Source: a virus. From it: a DNA stretch of 64,000 nucleotides. Position 1 is the first letter of the stretch. Each line of letters starts with the position of its first letter. Shown in pieces: positions 25,035 to 33,820 of this stretch. Location: the IMG/VR virus record IMGVR_UViG_3300042371_000495, positions 1-64,000 of that record. One strand, 5' to 3'. The notes beneath the pieces were generated by a model. That model saw only the letters and a program-made list of their open reading frames with translations, made no database searches and was not told the DNA's origin. The position numbers and the translations under genes were made by a program.

Positions 25035-25062
25035 ATTCTACCACATCCAGGGAGTTTGTACA
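25035..25062 (-). promoter_or_regulatory. gp55 promoter, leaderless geometry
   Basis: Minus strand: TGTACA (25057-25062), 16-nt spacer ending TGG, TAGAAT (25035-25040), then AACAGC and ATG at 25028. Confidence 0.72.
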
Positions 25063-25113
25063 CCTAAAAATGATATGACCCTAAAAATAGTTTCGCCGCC
25101 GTGAATTATTTGG

Positions 25114-25141
25114 TGTACAATCCCAGGATTTATGGTATAAT
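25114..25141 (+). promoter_or_regulatory. Plus-strand consensus promoter pointing antisense
   Basis: Plus strand: TGTACA (25114-25119), 16-nt spacer ending TGG, TATAAT (25136-25141), with the same spacing and GG as the minus-strand promoters. No plus-strand gene follows. A transcript would run antisense to the Sm-like gene and uvsW. Hairpins occur downstream at 25257-25274 and 25291-25306. Confidence 0.6.
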
Positions 25142-25164
25142 AGATTCAGTTCCAATTCAGACAA

Positions 25165-25587
25165 TCAATTGTTCCAATTTCGATTAGGATATTGATGCTT
25201 GATTTTACTCCAATCAAAACCTTGATCTTCTTCATCGGCTACTAGATCATCTGGACCTTGATCTTGGTCAAGGCCAATCAAGGCTTCAAGCTTATTGATT
25301 AATAAGGCATCATAGTATCTCTTCTTAAGAATTATTGAAGCAGATGATTCGGTAGTTATGGATGATCTGTATGCTATCAATGATTCTGCTGTACCAAACG
25401 GGATATACGGTATCATCGCCGTGACAATGTCTCCATCTACATTTATACGCCGAAGTTCTAGGACATTCTTCAACTCGACGGCAGATTCATGAGCCTCGAT
25501 CAATTGACCGATGATCTGTTCGCCGGTCGATAGGTTATAGACACGGATGTTCATTCGATGAAGCGTCTCTATGAATTCTTTGCTCAT
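25165..25587 (-). CDS. Hypothetical protein, possible Sm-like fold
   Basis: 140 residues from ATG at 25587, which overlaps the uvsW stop as TAATG; ATG at 25593 is also possible. The core IRVYNLSTGEQIIGQLIEA...VELKNVLELR looks like a small beta-barrel of Sm/LSM type seen in T4-like phage proteins next to uvsW. The C-terminus is acidic. Function unknown. Confidence 0.6.
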   Translation of the reverse strand: MSKEFIETLHRMNIRVYNLSTGEQIIGQLIEAHESAVELKNVLELRRINVDGDIVTAMIPYIPFGTAESLIAYRSSITTESSASIILKKRYYDALLINKLEALIGLDQDQGPDDLVADEEDQGFDWSKIKHQYPNRNWNN

Positions 25588-27092
25588 TAGCATGACATTT
25601 TTATCTCATAAAGTTTATAGTCAAAGCCTTCCTTGGCATAGATCTTAACTCTATCTATCGCATGCTGCATCGTATAGTTTTTTGTCTTTTTCCAGGAGAA
25701 GTTGTCAGAAATGTCATAGACGATCGTTCCTCTTCCATCGTCAGACTTTCGTAGTCCTCGACCAATGCTCTGTAGTACCCTGATCTGACTTTTGGTGGGT
25801 GCGGCGAAGATGATCTGATGAAGGTTCTTGATATTGATTCCAGTACTGAACGTACCCACACTGGCCACGATGATAGCATCTTTTTCTTTCTCGGTGATTT
25901 CACGAATCCTTTCCCTTTCATTGACGTCAGTTGATCCAGAGACGAAGAAAACCTTTCGATCGCCTTGCACCTTTGCTTTGATCATATCATATAACGGCTT
26001 TCCATGTTTTTGAACGAGGTTATAGAGGACCAGAGTATTACCCTTTTGATCGACGGTGAGGTTGGTGATGAACTTATTTCGTGGTTCACACGATACAATA
26101 TAGTCGATCTCATCTTTATAGTCGAGCTTCGAAATGATCTTCTTGAGTTCATCAGAATAATCTAGGACGAGGCATTGAATCTTTAACGCTGCCAAGGTAT
26201 TAGACTCAATCAAAGCCTGAGTAGTCGTGACGCGATGAACTGGCCCAAAGTTTCCGGTCAAGACTAATTCGTGAACCTGAGTATTGTCAATGGTGCCGGT
26301 CGTGCCTATACGAAAGCGAGCATTGACTAGTGCAGCCATAATCGTATTCAACGACTTGGCCTTGAAGAGATGCGCCTCGTCGCCTATGACCATACCAAAC
26401 TGGAGGAACCACGATTTTGGAAGGGTGATCGCGGATTGCCAAGTGGTAACGACGACTCGGGATTCAAAGTTGATCTTCTCTTTACCGGAATAGATACGAT
26501 GCACGTCGATCTCGTTATCAAAATATGTATCCTTCTGAGAATAATCGCCGAAATCCTTGAACATTTGCTCGACCAATGATGTAGTAGGAACCACGATCAG
26601 TACTTTTTCTTTCTCGTTCGAGGAATGATCCAGGAACCATCTCAGCATCGAGTAGATGATCAACGATTTTCCTGAACCGGTAGGAGATATGAGCAATGAG
26701 CGAGATTCCCTCAATGCATGAGTGATCGCGTCGATCTGATAATCCCGAGGCTTGATGATGTCCTTACCTCCGGTGATCGTCAACGAATTTAGATACGTCA
26801 ACAAAGATTCCATCGATGGTACATCCTGCGGAGCCACACCGGCATCGAGCTTTAGTTCGTACCCGCGCGACCTAGCAAATTCTGCCAAGTGAAAGAGCAA
26901 CCCGTACGGAAGTGTATTAGAACGTTGATCAAACAATCGAACCTTACCATCCCAGAGTTTGTTCTTAAACGCCGGCATAAATTTATAACCTTCGGCAAAG
27001 AACGTGAAAAATTCACCGACCTCCATTAGGATACCCGAATCCCGAGATTCGACGATGAGTGTCGCCTCGTTCTTTTTTCGAATCGTTATCAT
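25587..27092 (-). CDS. uvsW: Helicase UvsW
   Basis: 501 residues from ATG at 27092, overlapping the UvsY stop as TAATG. An N-terminal region is followed by a SF2 core: Walker A SPTGSGKS near residue 135, DEAH near residue 233, and the motif VI segment QSIGRGLRK. It unwinds branched DNA and R-loops and so switches origin to recombination replication. An older upstream TTG start is not needed. Confidence 0.94.
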   Translation of the reverse strand: MITIRKKNEATLIVESRDSGILMEVGEFFTFFAEGYKFMPAFKNKLWDGKVRLFDQRSNTLPYGLLFHLAEFARSRGYELKLDAGVAPQDVPSMESLLTYLNSLTITGGKDIIKPRDYQIDAITHALRESRSLLISPTGSGKSLIIYSMLRWFLDHSSNEKEKVLIVVPTTSLVEQMFKDFGDYSQKDTYFDNEIDVHRIYSGKEKINFESRVVVTTWQSAITLPKSWFLQFGMVIGDEAHLFKAKSLNTIMAALVNARFRIGTTGTIDNTQVHELVLTGNFGPVHRVTTTQALIESNTLAALKIQCLVLDYSDELKKIISKLDYKDEIDYIVSCEPRNKFITNLTVDQKGNTLVLYNLVQKHGKPLYDMIKAKVQGDRKVFFVSGSTDVNERERIREITEKEKDAIIVASVGTFSTGINIKNLHQIIFAAPTKSQIRVLQSIGRGLRKSDDGRGTIVYDISDNFSWKKTKNYTMQHAIDRVKIYAKEGFDYKLYEIKMSC

Positions 27093-27538
27093 TACATGCC
27101 TGCAGTAAATTTCTTCCAATCGATGATGTTACGAATATTTGAATGCCTCCACTTAATATTGTCCATGATATCCTGAAGAGTCTCGACCATCACCTTTTGA
27201 TAGTCGATCTGTGCGCTTAACTTACTTATATCGACATCGGTAGAATAGAATAGTTCCATATCACCCTTCATCGGTTTGGCCATGCCATTGAACGGATCAT
27301 ATTTCCATCCGCGTTCATCCATGTCTTCCTTCGTCATCTTGCCGTTATAATACATCCATTTGTCCTTTTTGAGGACAATGAATTGCGATTCGCGCCGTTT
27401 AAGCTGGAGCTTGGCAAGACTAAAAAGTTCTAGGTATTTTGAATGAAGCTTAGCGCTCTTCATAGAGGTCTCATCGATCATTACCTCGTCGATAACGGAA
27501 TCCTCGGCCCACATCTTCAATACATCATCTAACGTCAT
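27092..27538 (-). CDS. uvsY: Recombination mediator UvsY
   Basis: 148 residues, helical, with QFIVLKKDKWMYYNGKM and AQIDYQKVMVETLQDIM segments typical of UvsY. It helps load the UvsX recombinase onto gp32-coated ssDNA. UvsX and gp32 are not in this window. A TATAAATC box lies 5 nt before the ATG. Confidence 0.85.
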   Translation of the reverse strand: MTLDDVLKMWAEDSVIDEVMIDETSMKSAKLHSKYLELFSLAKLQLKRRESQFIVLKKDKWMYYNGKMTKEDMDERGWKYDPFNGMAKPMKGDMELFYSTDVDISKLSAQIDYQKVMVETLQDIMDNIKWRHSNIRNIIDWKKFTAGM

Positions 27539-27543
27539 ACCTT

Positions 27544-27551
27544 GATTTATA
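27544..27551 (-). promoter_or_regulatory. Late-promoter-like box upstream of uvsY
   Basis: TATAAATC on the minus strand, one mismatch to the late consensus, 5 nt before the ATG at 27538. It overlaps the 3' end of the tail-tube-like gene. Confidence 0.4.
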
Positions 27552-28025
27552 TCAAGAAATGAAGCTCATCTCATCAAACCTAAACGTAACGTCTGCCTGT
27601 AAGTATTCGATATCGGAGTTCTGAGTATTAAATTCGACTCCGTTGATCGCGGTCGGGAATGCCGAGGTGAATCTCACTTGTTTATTCACCTTACTTTTGC
27701 TTGATAAAATATTAAGAGTCATATCGCAAAATTCTAATTTACCCGCAGATAGCGCATTATTATTGAGCCAATCGAAGATTTCCCTATAGTTATTCATATC
27801 CTCATCGATCAACATTCGAACAGTCAACGTATCGAAACCTACCTTATCATCTGGCATATATCCTTGCCGGTTACGAAACGGTGTAGAAATTTCTCCGAGC
27901 GTTATAGTAGGTAACATTACTGTGGTGATGAAATACTCGACGTTGCCGTATCGAGTCGAATCCATCGTCAACTTGAATCCTACAGGCGTAAGGAAATTGC
28001 GATTGCTTGTCAATGAACTACTCAT
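27552..28025 (-). CDS. Tail tube-like protein (second gp19-type paralogue)
   Basis: 157 residues. The segments NVEYFITTVMLPTITL, DDKVGFDTLTVRMLIDEDM and VNGVEFNT-like C-terminal strands resemble gp19-type tube proteins. It lies directly after gp23, as in cyanophage-type genomes, and is shorter and distinct from the gp19 at 33270-33794. It may be a tube-initiation or connector protein. Confidence 0.75.
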   Translation of the reverse strand: MSSSLTSNRNFLTPVGFKLTMDSTRYGNVEYFITTVMLPTITLGEISTPFRNRQGYMPDDKVGFDTLTVRMLIDEDMNNYREIFDWLNNNALSAGKLEFCDMTLNILSSKSKVNKQVRFTSAFPTAINGVEFNTQNSDIEYLQADVTFRFDEMSFIS

Positions 28026-28030
28026 AAATC

Positions 28031-28038
28031 TATTTATG
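28031..28038 (-). promoter_or_regulatory. Late-promoter-like box, leaderless geometry
   Basis: CATAAATA on the minus strand (one mismatch), 5 nt (GATTT) before the ATG at 28025. It lies just downstream of the gp23 terminator. Confidence 0.55.
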
Positions 28039-28046
28039 AAAAGAGA

Positions 28047-28076
28047 AAGGGTGTCATCCTTTCGAATGACACCCTT
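28047..28076 (-). terminator. Terminator after gp23
   Basis: 11-bp inverted repeat AAGGGTGTCAT / ATGACACCCTT, 8-nt loop, then TCTCTTTTC on the minus strand. It lies between the gp23 stop and the tail tube-like gene. Confidence 0.85.
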
Positions 28077-28112
28077 AATGATAGAACCCTCTTAAAGAGG
28101 ATTCAATTTAAC

Positions 28113-29486
28113 TTACGCCGAGTAAGGTTCTGGGGAAACACCGCCGAGGCCAGTGATTTCCAGCTTACGGAAGTATTGGTTGCTATTACGATGACCAAGC
28201 ACTGAGGTAGAAGTACCTTCGACGTTGGAAGAAGTAACTGCACCACCAGCAAACGGGTTAGCAACGAGACCATAACGAGTCTTGAAGCCGATCTTCGGCT
28301 GGAAGCTGTTAGGATCGACGGCGCGAACCATCGTCAACGGAACGTACGGGCAATAGAACATACCAGCATCGTAGTTGTTCGAGCCGCGGAAACCAACGGT
28401 CGCGTAATCGGTAGTTGCATAAGGGTCAACGAAGACCTTCATACGACCATTAAGGACACCTGCGAAGGTGTTACCGGTGTCGTCGACATTGAGGTTGGTG
28501 CTAAGAGCAGGAGCATAAGCAAGGACACCAGCGGCGGCCAGAGCTGAAGCAACATTGCTCGAGCAAACGACGAAGTTACCCTTGCCGCGACGAGTGTCTT
28601 TGGCGATACGATTAGCTTCGACTTCCAATTGGAAGAGCAAGCCTTTGACCTTCTCAAGGAACCAACGACCGTCGGCTTCTGTGTCGAGGTTAAAGGTACC
28701 GGAGCCTTGGATCACTGAGTCAGTAGAAGCAGATGGGAAGTTGACTTCGTTATAAGCTGCGTCGAGAACTCCACCGAACTTAGCCTTCGAATTCACCGTG
28801 TTGATGATTTCGCGGTTGATTTCAGCAAGGATTTCGGTCGAGAGGATGTTAGCCAATTCGCCTTCGGCATCAAGACCGTGAACGGCCTTAAGGTCTTGTG
28901 CGAGTTCCATTGTGTACTCGGCTTTGAGGGCGCGAGTAACAGCAGTAACGGTTTGCTTCTCGATGGTGAAGCCCATGTTGCCGAAGCCGCCACCGTCGCC
29001 GGTAGCGCCTGTGCCAGTAGCATCACTAGTGAGTGCTTCACCGGCCGAGGTAGCAATACCACCGCGACGAAGACCACCTTCACCAGTTTCGCCAGCAACT
29101 GAGCCGGAGAATGCGGTGTCGATCGTGTTCATGAAGGCTTCCTTCGTGACGTCGGAACCACCATAGTTCTGATAGTTGCTCTTCATTGCGAAGATAAGGC
29201 CGGTAGGCATGTTCATCGGTTGAACCGAGGCGATGTCATAGGCGATCAGGTTAGGCATTGCACGACGAACGAGGGCAATAAGGACAGGATCCCAGTTGCT
29301 GACGGCCGAAGTAGTGGTGGATTCACCGAGGAAACCGGCTTGTGAACGCTCTTCTTGAAGGGCACGCTCTTGGTTTTCGAGCATCACAGAAGTGATGGCA
29401 CGACGATAGTTGTCTTTGAAAGCAGGAGCGTCCTTGGCTTCAAGGATCGGGGCCCACTTCTTTTCGAGTTGTTCTGAATTAAACAT
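28113..29486 (-). CDS. 23: Major capsid protein (gp23)
   Basis: 457 residues, HK97-type fold. Features typical of T4-like gp23 include WDPVLIALVRRAMPNLIAYDI, MPTGLIFAMKS, ETMEL-type Glu-rich helices and the C-terminal NPFAGG region. The N-terminal about 60 residues is the propeptide expected to be removed by gp21 after a hydrophobic-x-Glu site. A strong terminator follows. The leader resembles that of gp18. Confidence 0.96.
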   Translation of the reverse strand: MFNSEQLEKKWAPILEAKDAPAFKDNYRRAITSVMLENQERALQEERSQAGFLGESTTTSAVSNWDPVLIALVRRAMPNLIAYDIASVQPMNMPTGLIFAMKSNYQNYGGSDVTKEAFMNTIDTAFSGSVAGETGEGGLRRGGIATSAGEALTSDATGTGATGDGGGFGNMGFTIEKQTVTAVTRALKAEYTMELAQDLKAVHGLDAEGELANILSTEILAEINREIINTVNSKAKFGGVLDAAYNEVNFPSASTDSVIQGSGTFNLDTEADGRWFLEKVKGLLFQLEVEANRIAKDTRRGKGNFVVCSSNVASALAAAGVLAYAPALSTNLNVDDTGNTFAGVLNGRMKVFVDPYATTDYATVGFRGSNNYDAGMFYCPYVPLTMVRAVDPNSFQPKIGFKTRYGLVANPFAGGAVTSSNVEGTSTSVLGHRNSNQYFRKLEITGLGGVSPEPYSA

Positions 29487-29538
29487 AATAGTTATTCTTT
29501 AGTTGTTGGTTTGTGGTTTGGGATGTGTCTCTTTCAAA

Positions 29539-30681
29539 TTAACCTTTAGCATTTGCTAAACGAGACACGGCGGTTAAATATTTTGCCATTGACGGGGAGA
29601 TTTCATTTGAAAAATCTTCTCCTTCGACGATGGTTTCGATGGTTTCATATGTGGAATCACTTGATTCCTCCAGGGCTTTCACGTTGTCTTTGTTGGAGAA
29701 ATACGCTTCCTTGATTGTTTCCACCTTATTGCGGAAAGTATCTTCAGAGACGAATTCGACATCTTGAACAAGGTTAGCGAGTTTCGCGGCCTGTGTGTCG
29801 GCTAATGTTAGACCAGCTTCAGAGATGATCTTTTCGCGAACGAGCGTTTCGACTCTTTCGTTAAGGACCGCCGCCTCGGCTTGTGCCTGAGTAGCTGCTT
29901 CTTTGATAGCGGCAAGTTCGACTTCCATATCGGAGACGAGATCTTTTTTGCTTTCAGGAACTTCAATGTAGTTTTCAATAAACACCGTCTTCAGAGCACC
30001 GATAAAGTTCTCTGCGATTTCGGAACGGAGACCACTTTCGATGGCGACCTTATTGTCTTCTACCCATGATTCAACGACATATGTCAAGTAATTGTCGACC
30101 TTCTCGGCGAGGTCCTCACGCATTTGCGCGGTTTGCTCGGAGAGTTGGGTTTCGAATTGCTCGGCAAGTTTTTCTTTTTCTTCACGAATTTTGGAAGTAA
30201 CAGCAGCCTCAAAAATGATGGCAGCTTTTTCCTTGAAGGACTCACTAAGGTTAGCCTCGGATTCGGTCAGAGCCGTAAGATCAGCTTCGTAAGATTCATT
30301 CTTTTCAATTTCTTCATTCATACGACTAAGACGATCTAATACCAGATCTTTGCTTCCCATCTTACGTTGATTGAAAGCGATCTTTGTTACTGGCAAATCT
30401 TTCGACTTAAACTCGATTGAATTAGCAGAAATAGACTTAATGACGCCAAAGTTGGTCTTATCACCGACTTTATACTTAGCGACTCGTGCTTTGATTTCTT
30501 CTACGCCTTCTTCGATTTCTTCTTCTTCTTCTTCAGCAGCTTCTTCCAGAGTGACTTCTTCAGATTCTACAACTTGTTCCTCGGAAACGATAGTCGATTC
30601 CTGTTCAAGCTCTAGACCTTCGGCAAGTTCCTCTACGGTGACATCTTCGATGATGTCTTCTAATTGGTTATTTTCTTCCAT
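29539..30681 (-). CDS. 22: Prohead core scaffold protein (gp22)
   Basis: 380 residues, very acidic in the first 70 (runs of Glu) and long coiled coil after about residue 120. It lies between gp21 and gp23 as in T4-like genomes. It shapes the prohead core and is then degraded by the protease. Confidence 0.88.
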   Translation of the reverse strand: MEENNQLEDIIEDVTVEELAEGLELEQESTIVSEEQVVESEEVTLEEAAEEEEEEIEEGVEEIKARVAKYKVGDKTNFGVIKSISANSIEFKSKDLPVTKIAFNQRKMGSKDLVLDRLSRMNEEIEKNESYEADLTALTESEANLSESFKEKAAIIFEAAVTSKIREEKEKLAEQFETQLSEQTAQMREDLAEKVDNYLTYVVESWVEDNKVAIESGLRSEIAENFIGALKTVFIENYIEVPESKKDLVSDMEVELAAIKEAATQAQAEAAVLNERVETLVREKIISEAGLTLADTQAAKLANLVQDVEFVSEDTFRNKVETIKEAYFSNKDNVKALEESSDSTYETIETIVEGEDFSNEISPSMAKYLTAVSRLANAKG

Positions 30682-30705
30682 AGTAGTAGTTTAACTTTCT
30701 TTGTT

Positions 30706-31356
30706 TTAGAGGTTGGAGAGGAAATCGTTAAAGATTCTCAATTGAGCCTCAGCGAGGTTCGAAGAAGTTGCTTTTCTGATTTCAGTCTCATAATTTTCAA
30801 TTTGTTGGGGTTTGAAAATGCCATTCTCATGAATCCAAGAAACACCTTCCATGATTCCATTGACAAATGCCGATGGAGCAGAAGGATCCTGGACGATATC
30901 AACTGTTGCCAGTATGAAATCGTTTTTTACACTCGAAGAGCCGTTTCTATTCTCAACGGTTCCCATACCACGACTTGAGACGCCCAAGCGAACACCGCCT
31001 TCAATAAGACCTTTCACGATTTTTCCCATCGGGGTGTTCAGTATAAGCGCCTTTCCAACAACGTCATCGCCGACCCATTTGAGTTCGGTGATGCGGTGCG
31101 AAACTTTATCTAAATTGATCGTAGGACCATCCGGATGATTTAATTCACCGACGGCACGTCCCGACATGACTTGTTCAGTCACGTATTTGTTAACGGCGTT
31201 ACGTAAGACATCACGCGGATAAACGCGACGATTCTTATTCAGCTTCTCGGCTTGCATGAAGACGCCTTCAATAAAGACATTCTTCTCTCCACCTGCTTGA
31301 TTATTTTCGACGACGTAATTAAGATTAGCGTCGTTATGTTCTGTGATTAACTTCAT
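30706..31356 (-). CDS. 21: Prohead core protease (gp21)
   Basis: 216 residues. The active-site pattern of the herpes/U9-type protease is present: His in ELNHPD near residue 70 and Ser in GVSSRGMG near residue 130. It cleaves gp22, gp23 and the core proteins at late prohead stage. It overlaps the gp67-like gene (TAATG). Confidence 0.92.
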   Translation of the reverse strand: MKLITEHNDANLNYVVENNQAGGEKNVFIEGVFMQAEKLNKNRRVYPRDVLRNAVNKYVTEQVMSGRAVGELNHPDGPTINLDKVSHRITELKWVGDDVVGKALILNTPMGKIVKGLIEGGVRLGVSSRGMGTVENRNGSSSVKNDFILATVDIVQDPSAPSAFVNGIMEGVSWIHENGIFKPQQIENYETEIRKATSSNLAEAQLRIFNDFLSNL

Positions 31357-31634
31357 TATGGTTGTTTGACGGCTTCGTCGAGTTCTTCCTCTTCGGGAAG
31401 AGTTCTTAAAATGTCTTCTGCATCTTGCTCGGGCAAATCCTTGACATAATTTGGGTTTAGCATCTCCTTCTTTGTGCCTTCTTGAACTTGATTGAAAACG
31501 TCCGAGGCCATAGCTACGCGACGAATATCCAATACTGTATTCACCTTATCGTTGATTGCAACATTAAACTCAGAGCGAGCTTCCTCGGCATTGCCATTCA
31601 TAATGGCATCAATCAGTTTCACATTATTACTCAT
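31356..31634 (-). CDS. 67: Prohead core protein, gp67-like
   Basis: 92 residues. The N-terminus LIDAIMNGNAEEARSEFNVAI followed by an alanine-rich helix and acidic C-terminus resembles T4 gp67, and the position between gp20 and gp21 is conserved. It is expected to be cleaved to small core peptides. A TATAAATA promoter lies 6 nt before the ATG. Confidence 0.72.
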   Translation of the reverse strand: MSNNVKLIDAIMNGNAEEARSEFNVAINDKVNTVLDIRRVAMASDVFNQVQEGTKKEMLNPNYVKDLPEQDAEDILRTLPEEEELDEAVKQP

Positions 31635-31640
31635 AGATTC

Positions 31641-31648
31641 TATTTATA
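31641..31648 (-). promoter_or_regulatory. Late promoter, leaderless geometry
   Basis: Exact TATAAATA on the minus strand, 6 nt (GAATCT) before the ATG at 31634. Confidence 0.7.
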
Positions 31649-31661
31649 CTTTTTAAGATTT

Positions 31662-33209
31662 TTACTCTGTTGGTGGTTCTTCTTCACCAGGAGCACCTTC
31701 ACCGTCTTCAGGAGCTAATGCTTCCTCAGCGGCTTTTTCTTCGGCTATCTCGGTATCGATACGTTCGATATCCTGATCGGACTGACGAAGGATGTTATGT
31801 CGAATCCAGGTTTGTGAATAATATTTACCGACATATGATTCGAGGCTATTGAGCATGTTGAGCCGCTCGTTTAAGATCTCAAATTCCTTAAGTTCGGTGA
31901 AATAGTTATCTTCACAAAAATCGACAGCGATATTTTCCTTGATTGTATTCCAATCGTCTTCAGTGATGATGCCTTTCAGCAATAACTGAACACGAAGCAT
32001 ATCAATGAACAGATAAGAAAACTTCTTACGAAGTCGCATCACAAACTTATGAAATTTAACTTCGTCTCGCGAGATCTCAGAGGCGCGACCCATATTGAAT
32101 CCAGTCTCAGATATCAAACGACTAATAGGAACATTCAGCGCCCGATAGAGTTTCTCCTGGAAATATTTAACGTCGTCCATCTGACCAAGGTTCTCACCGC
32201 CTGGAAGGGTAGTGATCTCGGTACCTCTACCGCCTTCACGGCGAGGTAACCAGAAATCCTCAAGCATTGACATCGCCCTACGATCGTCTCGAATATCGCC
32301 GGTATTGGCATCATAGACGAGTTTGTTACGATACTTTGACATGATCGACTGGACATATTCCTCGGCTTTACCTTTTGGAAGGTTACCGGTATCGATATAG
32401 AAAATTCTACGCTCAGGGGCGCGAGAGATACGATAAATGACCAGAGCGTCTTCCATCATACGAAGCTGATTGACGAGCTTCAATGCTTTATGCATATTTG
32501 ATACGACGCACCGCCCAGTTTCATCTACGATTCCCGAAGGAACATAAACGACTGCGTTTGTATCGATCTTAAGTTGTTGTCCGCCCCCTGCATTATTGAG
32601 GCCAACGTTATCGCCAAAGATGAAATATTCACCCTTAGTCTCGATCATTTTAACACCAGTTACCTTATCAAATCTAGAGGAAACTTCGCGAACTTTCTTG
32701 ATTTTAGTAGGATCAATATATCGAACTTCTTTGATACCTTCTTTTGCTTTCTTAGTATCGATAATGATATGATAATAGAGTCTACCATCGATATACCATC
32801 TACGAAAGATCTCAGTACCATCACGATTAAATTGTAAAAGATCGACAATCTTTTCGAACTCGTCGCTGATCTTCTTCTTGATAGATTCGGGAAATTCAAG
32901 ATCCTCCATTATCAAAGATACTGGAGCGCTATTCTCGGCTGAGACGATAGCTGCATCAGTGATATCTGAGATAGCCGCATCACACTCTGGAAGAGTAGAG
33001 GCATTGCGATACTTGATGATAATATCTTTTTCGTTAACAATGGCCGTGCCATCGATGTCGACGAATTGACCAAAATAGCCTGAAGACGCATTAACTAAAG
33101 AAGTACCTTCCTTGTCAGTAGGCGGCACGAAGGATACGATTTCCTCGTCCTTACCAGCGGTTATCTTCGCGCCGATCTTCTTGCTAATTTCGAATCCAAA
33201 TAATTGCAT
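31662..33209 (-). CDS. 20: Portal vertex protein (gp20)
   Basis: 515 residues, close to T4 gp20. Conserved blocks include the YIDPTKIKKVREV segment, RAPERRIFYIDTGNLPKGKAEEYV, GGRGTEITTLPGGENLGQMDDV and LRVQLLLKGI. Forms the dodecameric portal through which DNA is packaged. A TATATATA box lies 5 nt before the ATG, next to a hairpin. Confidence 0.96.
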   Translation of the reverse strand: MQLFGFEISKKIGAKITAGKDEEIVSFVPPTDKEGTSLVNASSGYFGQFVDIDGTAIVNEKDIIIKYRNASTLPECDAAISDITDAAIVSAENSAPVSLIMEDLEFPESIKKKISDEFEKIVDLLQFNRDGTEIFRRWYIDGRLYYHIIIDTKKAKEGIKEVRYIDPTKIKKVREVSSRFDKVTGVKMIETKGEYFIFGDNVGLNNAGGGQQLKIDTNAVVYVPSGIVDETGRCVVSNMHKALKLVNQLRMMEDALVIYRISRAPERRIFYIDTGNLPKGKAEEYVQSIMSKYRNKLVYDANTGDIRDDRRAMSMLEDFWLPRREGGRGTEITTLPGGENLGQMDDVKYFQEKLYRALNVPISRLISETGFNMGRASEISRDEVKFHKFVMRLRKKFSYLFIDMLRVQLLLKGIITEDDWNTIKENIAVDFCEDNYFTELKEFEILNERLNMLNSLESYVGKYYSQTWIRHNILRQSDQDIERIDTEIAEEKAAEEALAPEDGEGAPGEEEPPTE

Positions 33210-33214
33210 AAAAG

Positions 33215-33222
33215 TATATATA
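33215..33222 (-). promoter_or_regulatory. Late-promoter-like box before gp20
   Basis: TATATATA on the minus strand, one mismatch to TATAAATA, 5 nt (CTTTT) before the gp20 ATG at 33209. It directly follows a 12-bp hairpin. Confidence 0.4.
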
Positions 33223-33256
33223 CGCCGTCACCACGAATAGAACATGGTGACGGCGT
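33222..33256 (-). terminator. Hairpin after gp19
   Basis: 12-bp inverted repeat ACGCCGTCACCA / TGGTGACGGCGT with an 11-nt loop, just after the gp19 stop. The minus-strand continuation is the TATATATA box, not a T run, so its use as terminator is an inference. Confidence 0.65.
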
Positions 33257-33269
33257 AGATGTTTAATTA

Positions 33270-33794
33270 TCAGTTAGTCGTTGCCGACTCCCAATATTGA
33301 TAATTCAATTCAACCGTGAAATCTTCGATAGCATCGTTGGTTTCATAGTTGAGTTCGATAGCAGAAACATTCGTGGGGAATGCACCGCGAATGTTGTAAC
33401 TCTTTGTGACTTCACCGGCACGATTAAGTTGCTCGACTAACATATCTGTTTGATACAGAGTTGGAGTTGAGAGACCTGTATTGGTGACATGTGAATTGAT
33501 ACCGTTCATCCAACGCTCGAAGGCGTTACGAATTTCCATTCCGGAATCGTTGATAATAGTGATCGTCCAAGGTTCAAACGTACGATCGCCAGCGATCTTC
33601 AATTTTCTTCCACGGAATGACACTTCGATTGGCGCGACTATACTTGCAGGGAGAGTAGCACCTTTAATCATAAAGGATGCTAACTCACTGTTACCCTGTG
33701 CATATGCCGGAAAGTTACACGTTACCTTGAAAAGGTTAGCACGTGCTCCACCGCCGACTAATTTTGATTTGAAATCATCTACTCCTAAAGCCAT
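33270..33794 (-). CDS. 19: Tail tube protein (gp19)
   Basis: 174 residues. The N-terminus MALGVDDFKSKLVGGGARANLF is nearly that of cyanophage gp19, which fixes the start. Conserved GRKLKIAGDRTFEPWTITI block. Hexameric rings form the inner tail tube. A TATAAATA box lies 5 nt before the ATG. Confidence 0.96.
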   Translation of the reverse strand: MALGVDDFKSKLVGGGARANLFKVTCNFPAYAQGNSELASFMIKGATLPASIVAPIEVSFRGRKLKIAGDRTFEPWTITIINDSGMEIRNAFERWMNGINSHVTNTGLSTPTLYQTDMLVEQLNRAGEVTKSYNIRGAFPTNVSAIELNYETNDAIEDFTVELNYQYWESATTN

Positions 33795-33799
33795 GATAG

Positions 33800-33807
33800 T
33801 ATTTATA
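33800..33807 (-). promoter_or_regulatory. Late promoter of gp19, leaderless geometry
   Basis: Exact TATAAATA on the minus strand, 5 nt (CTATC) before the gp19 ATG at 33794. Confidence 0.75.
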
Positions 33808-33820
33808 TTAAGTGTTTAAA

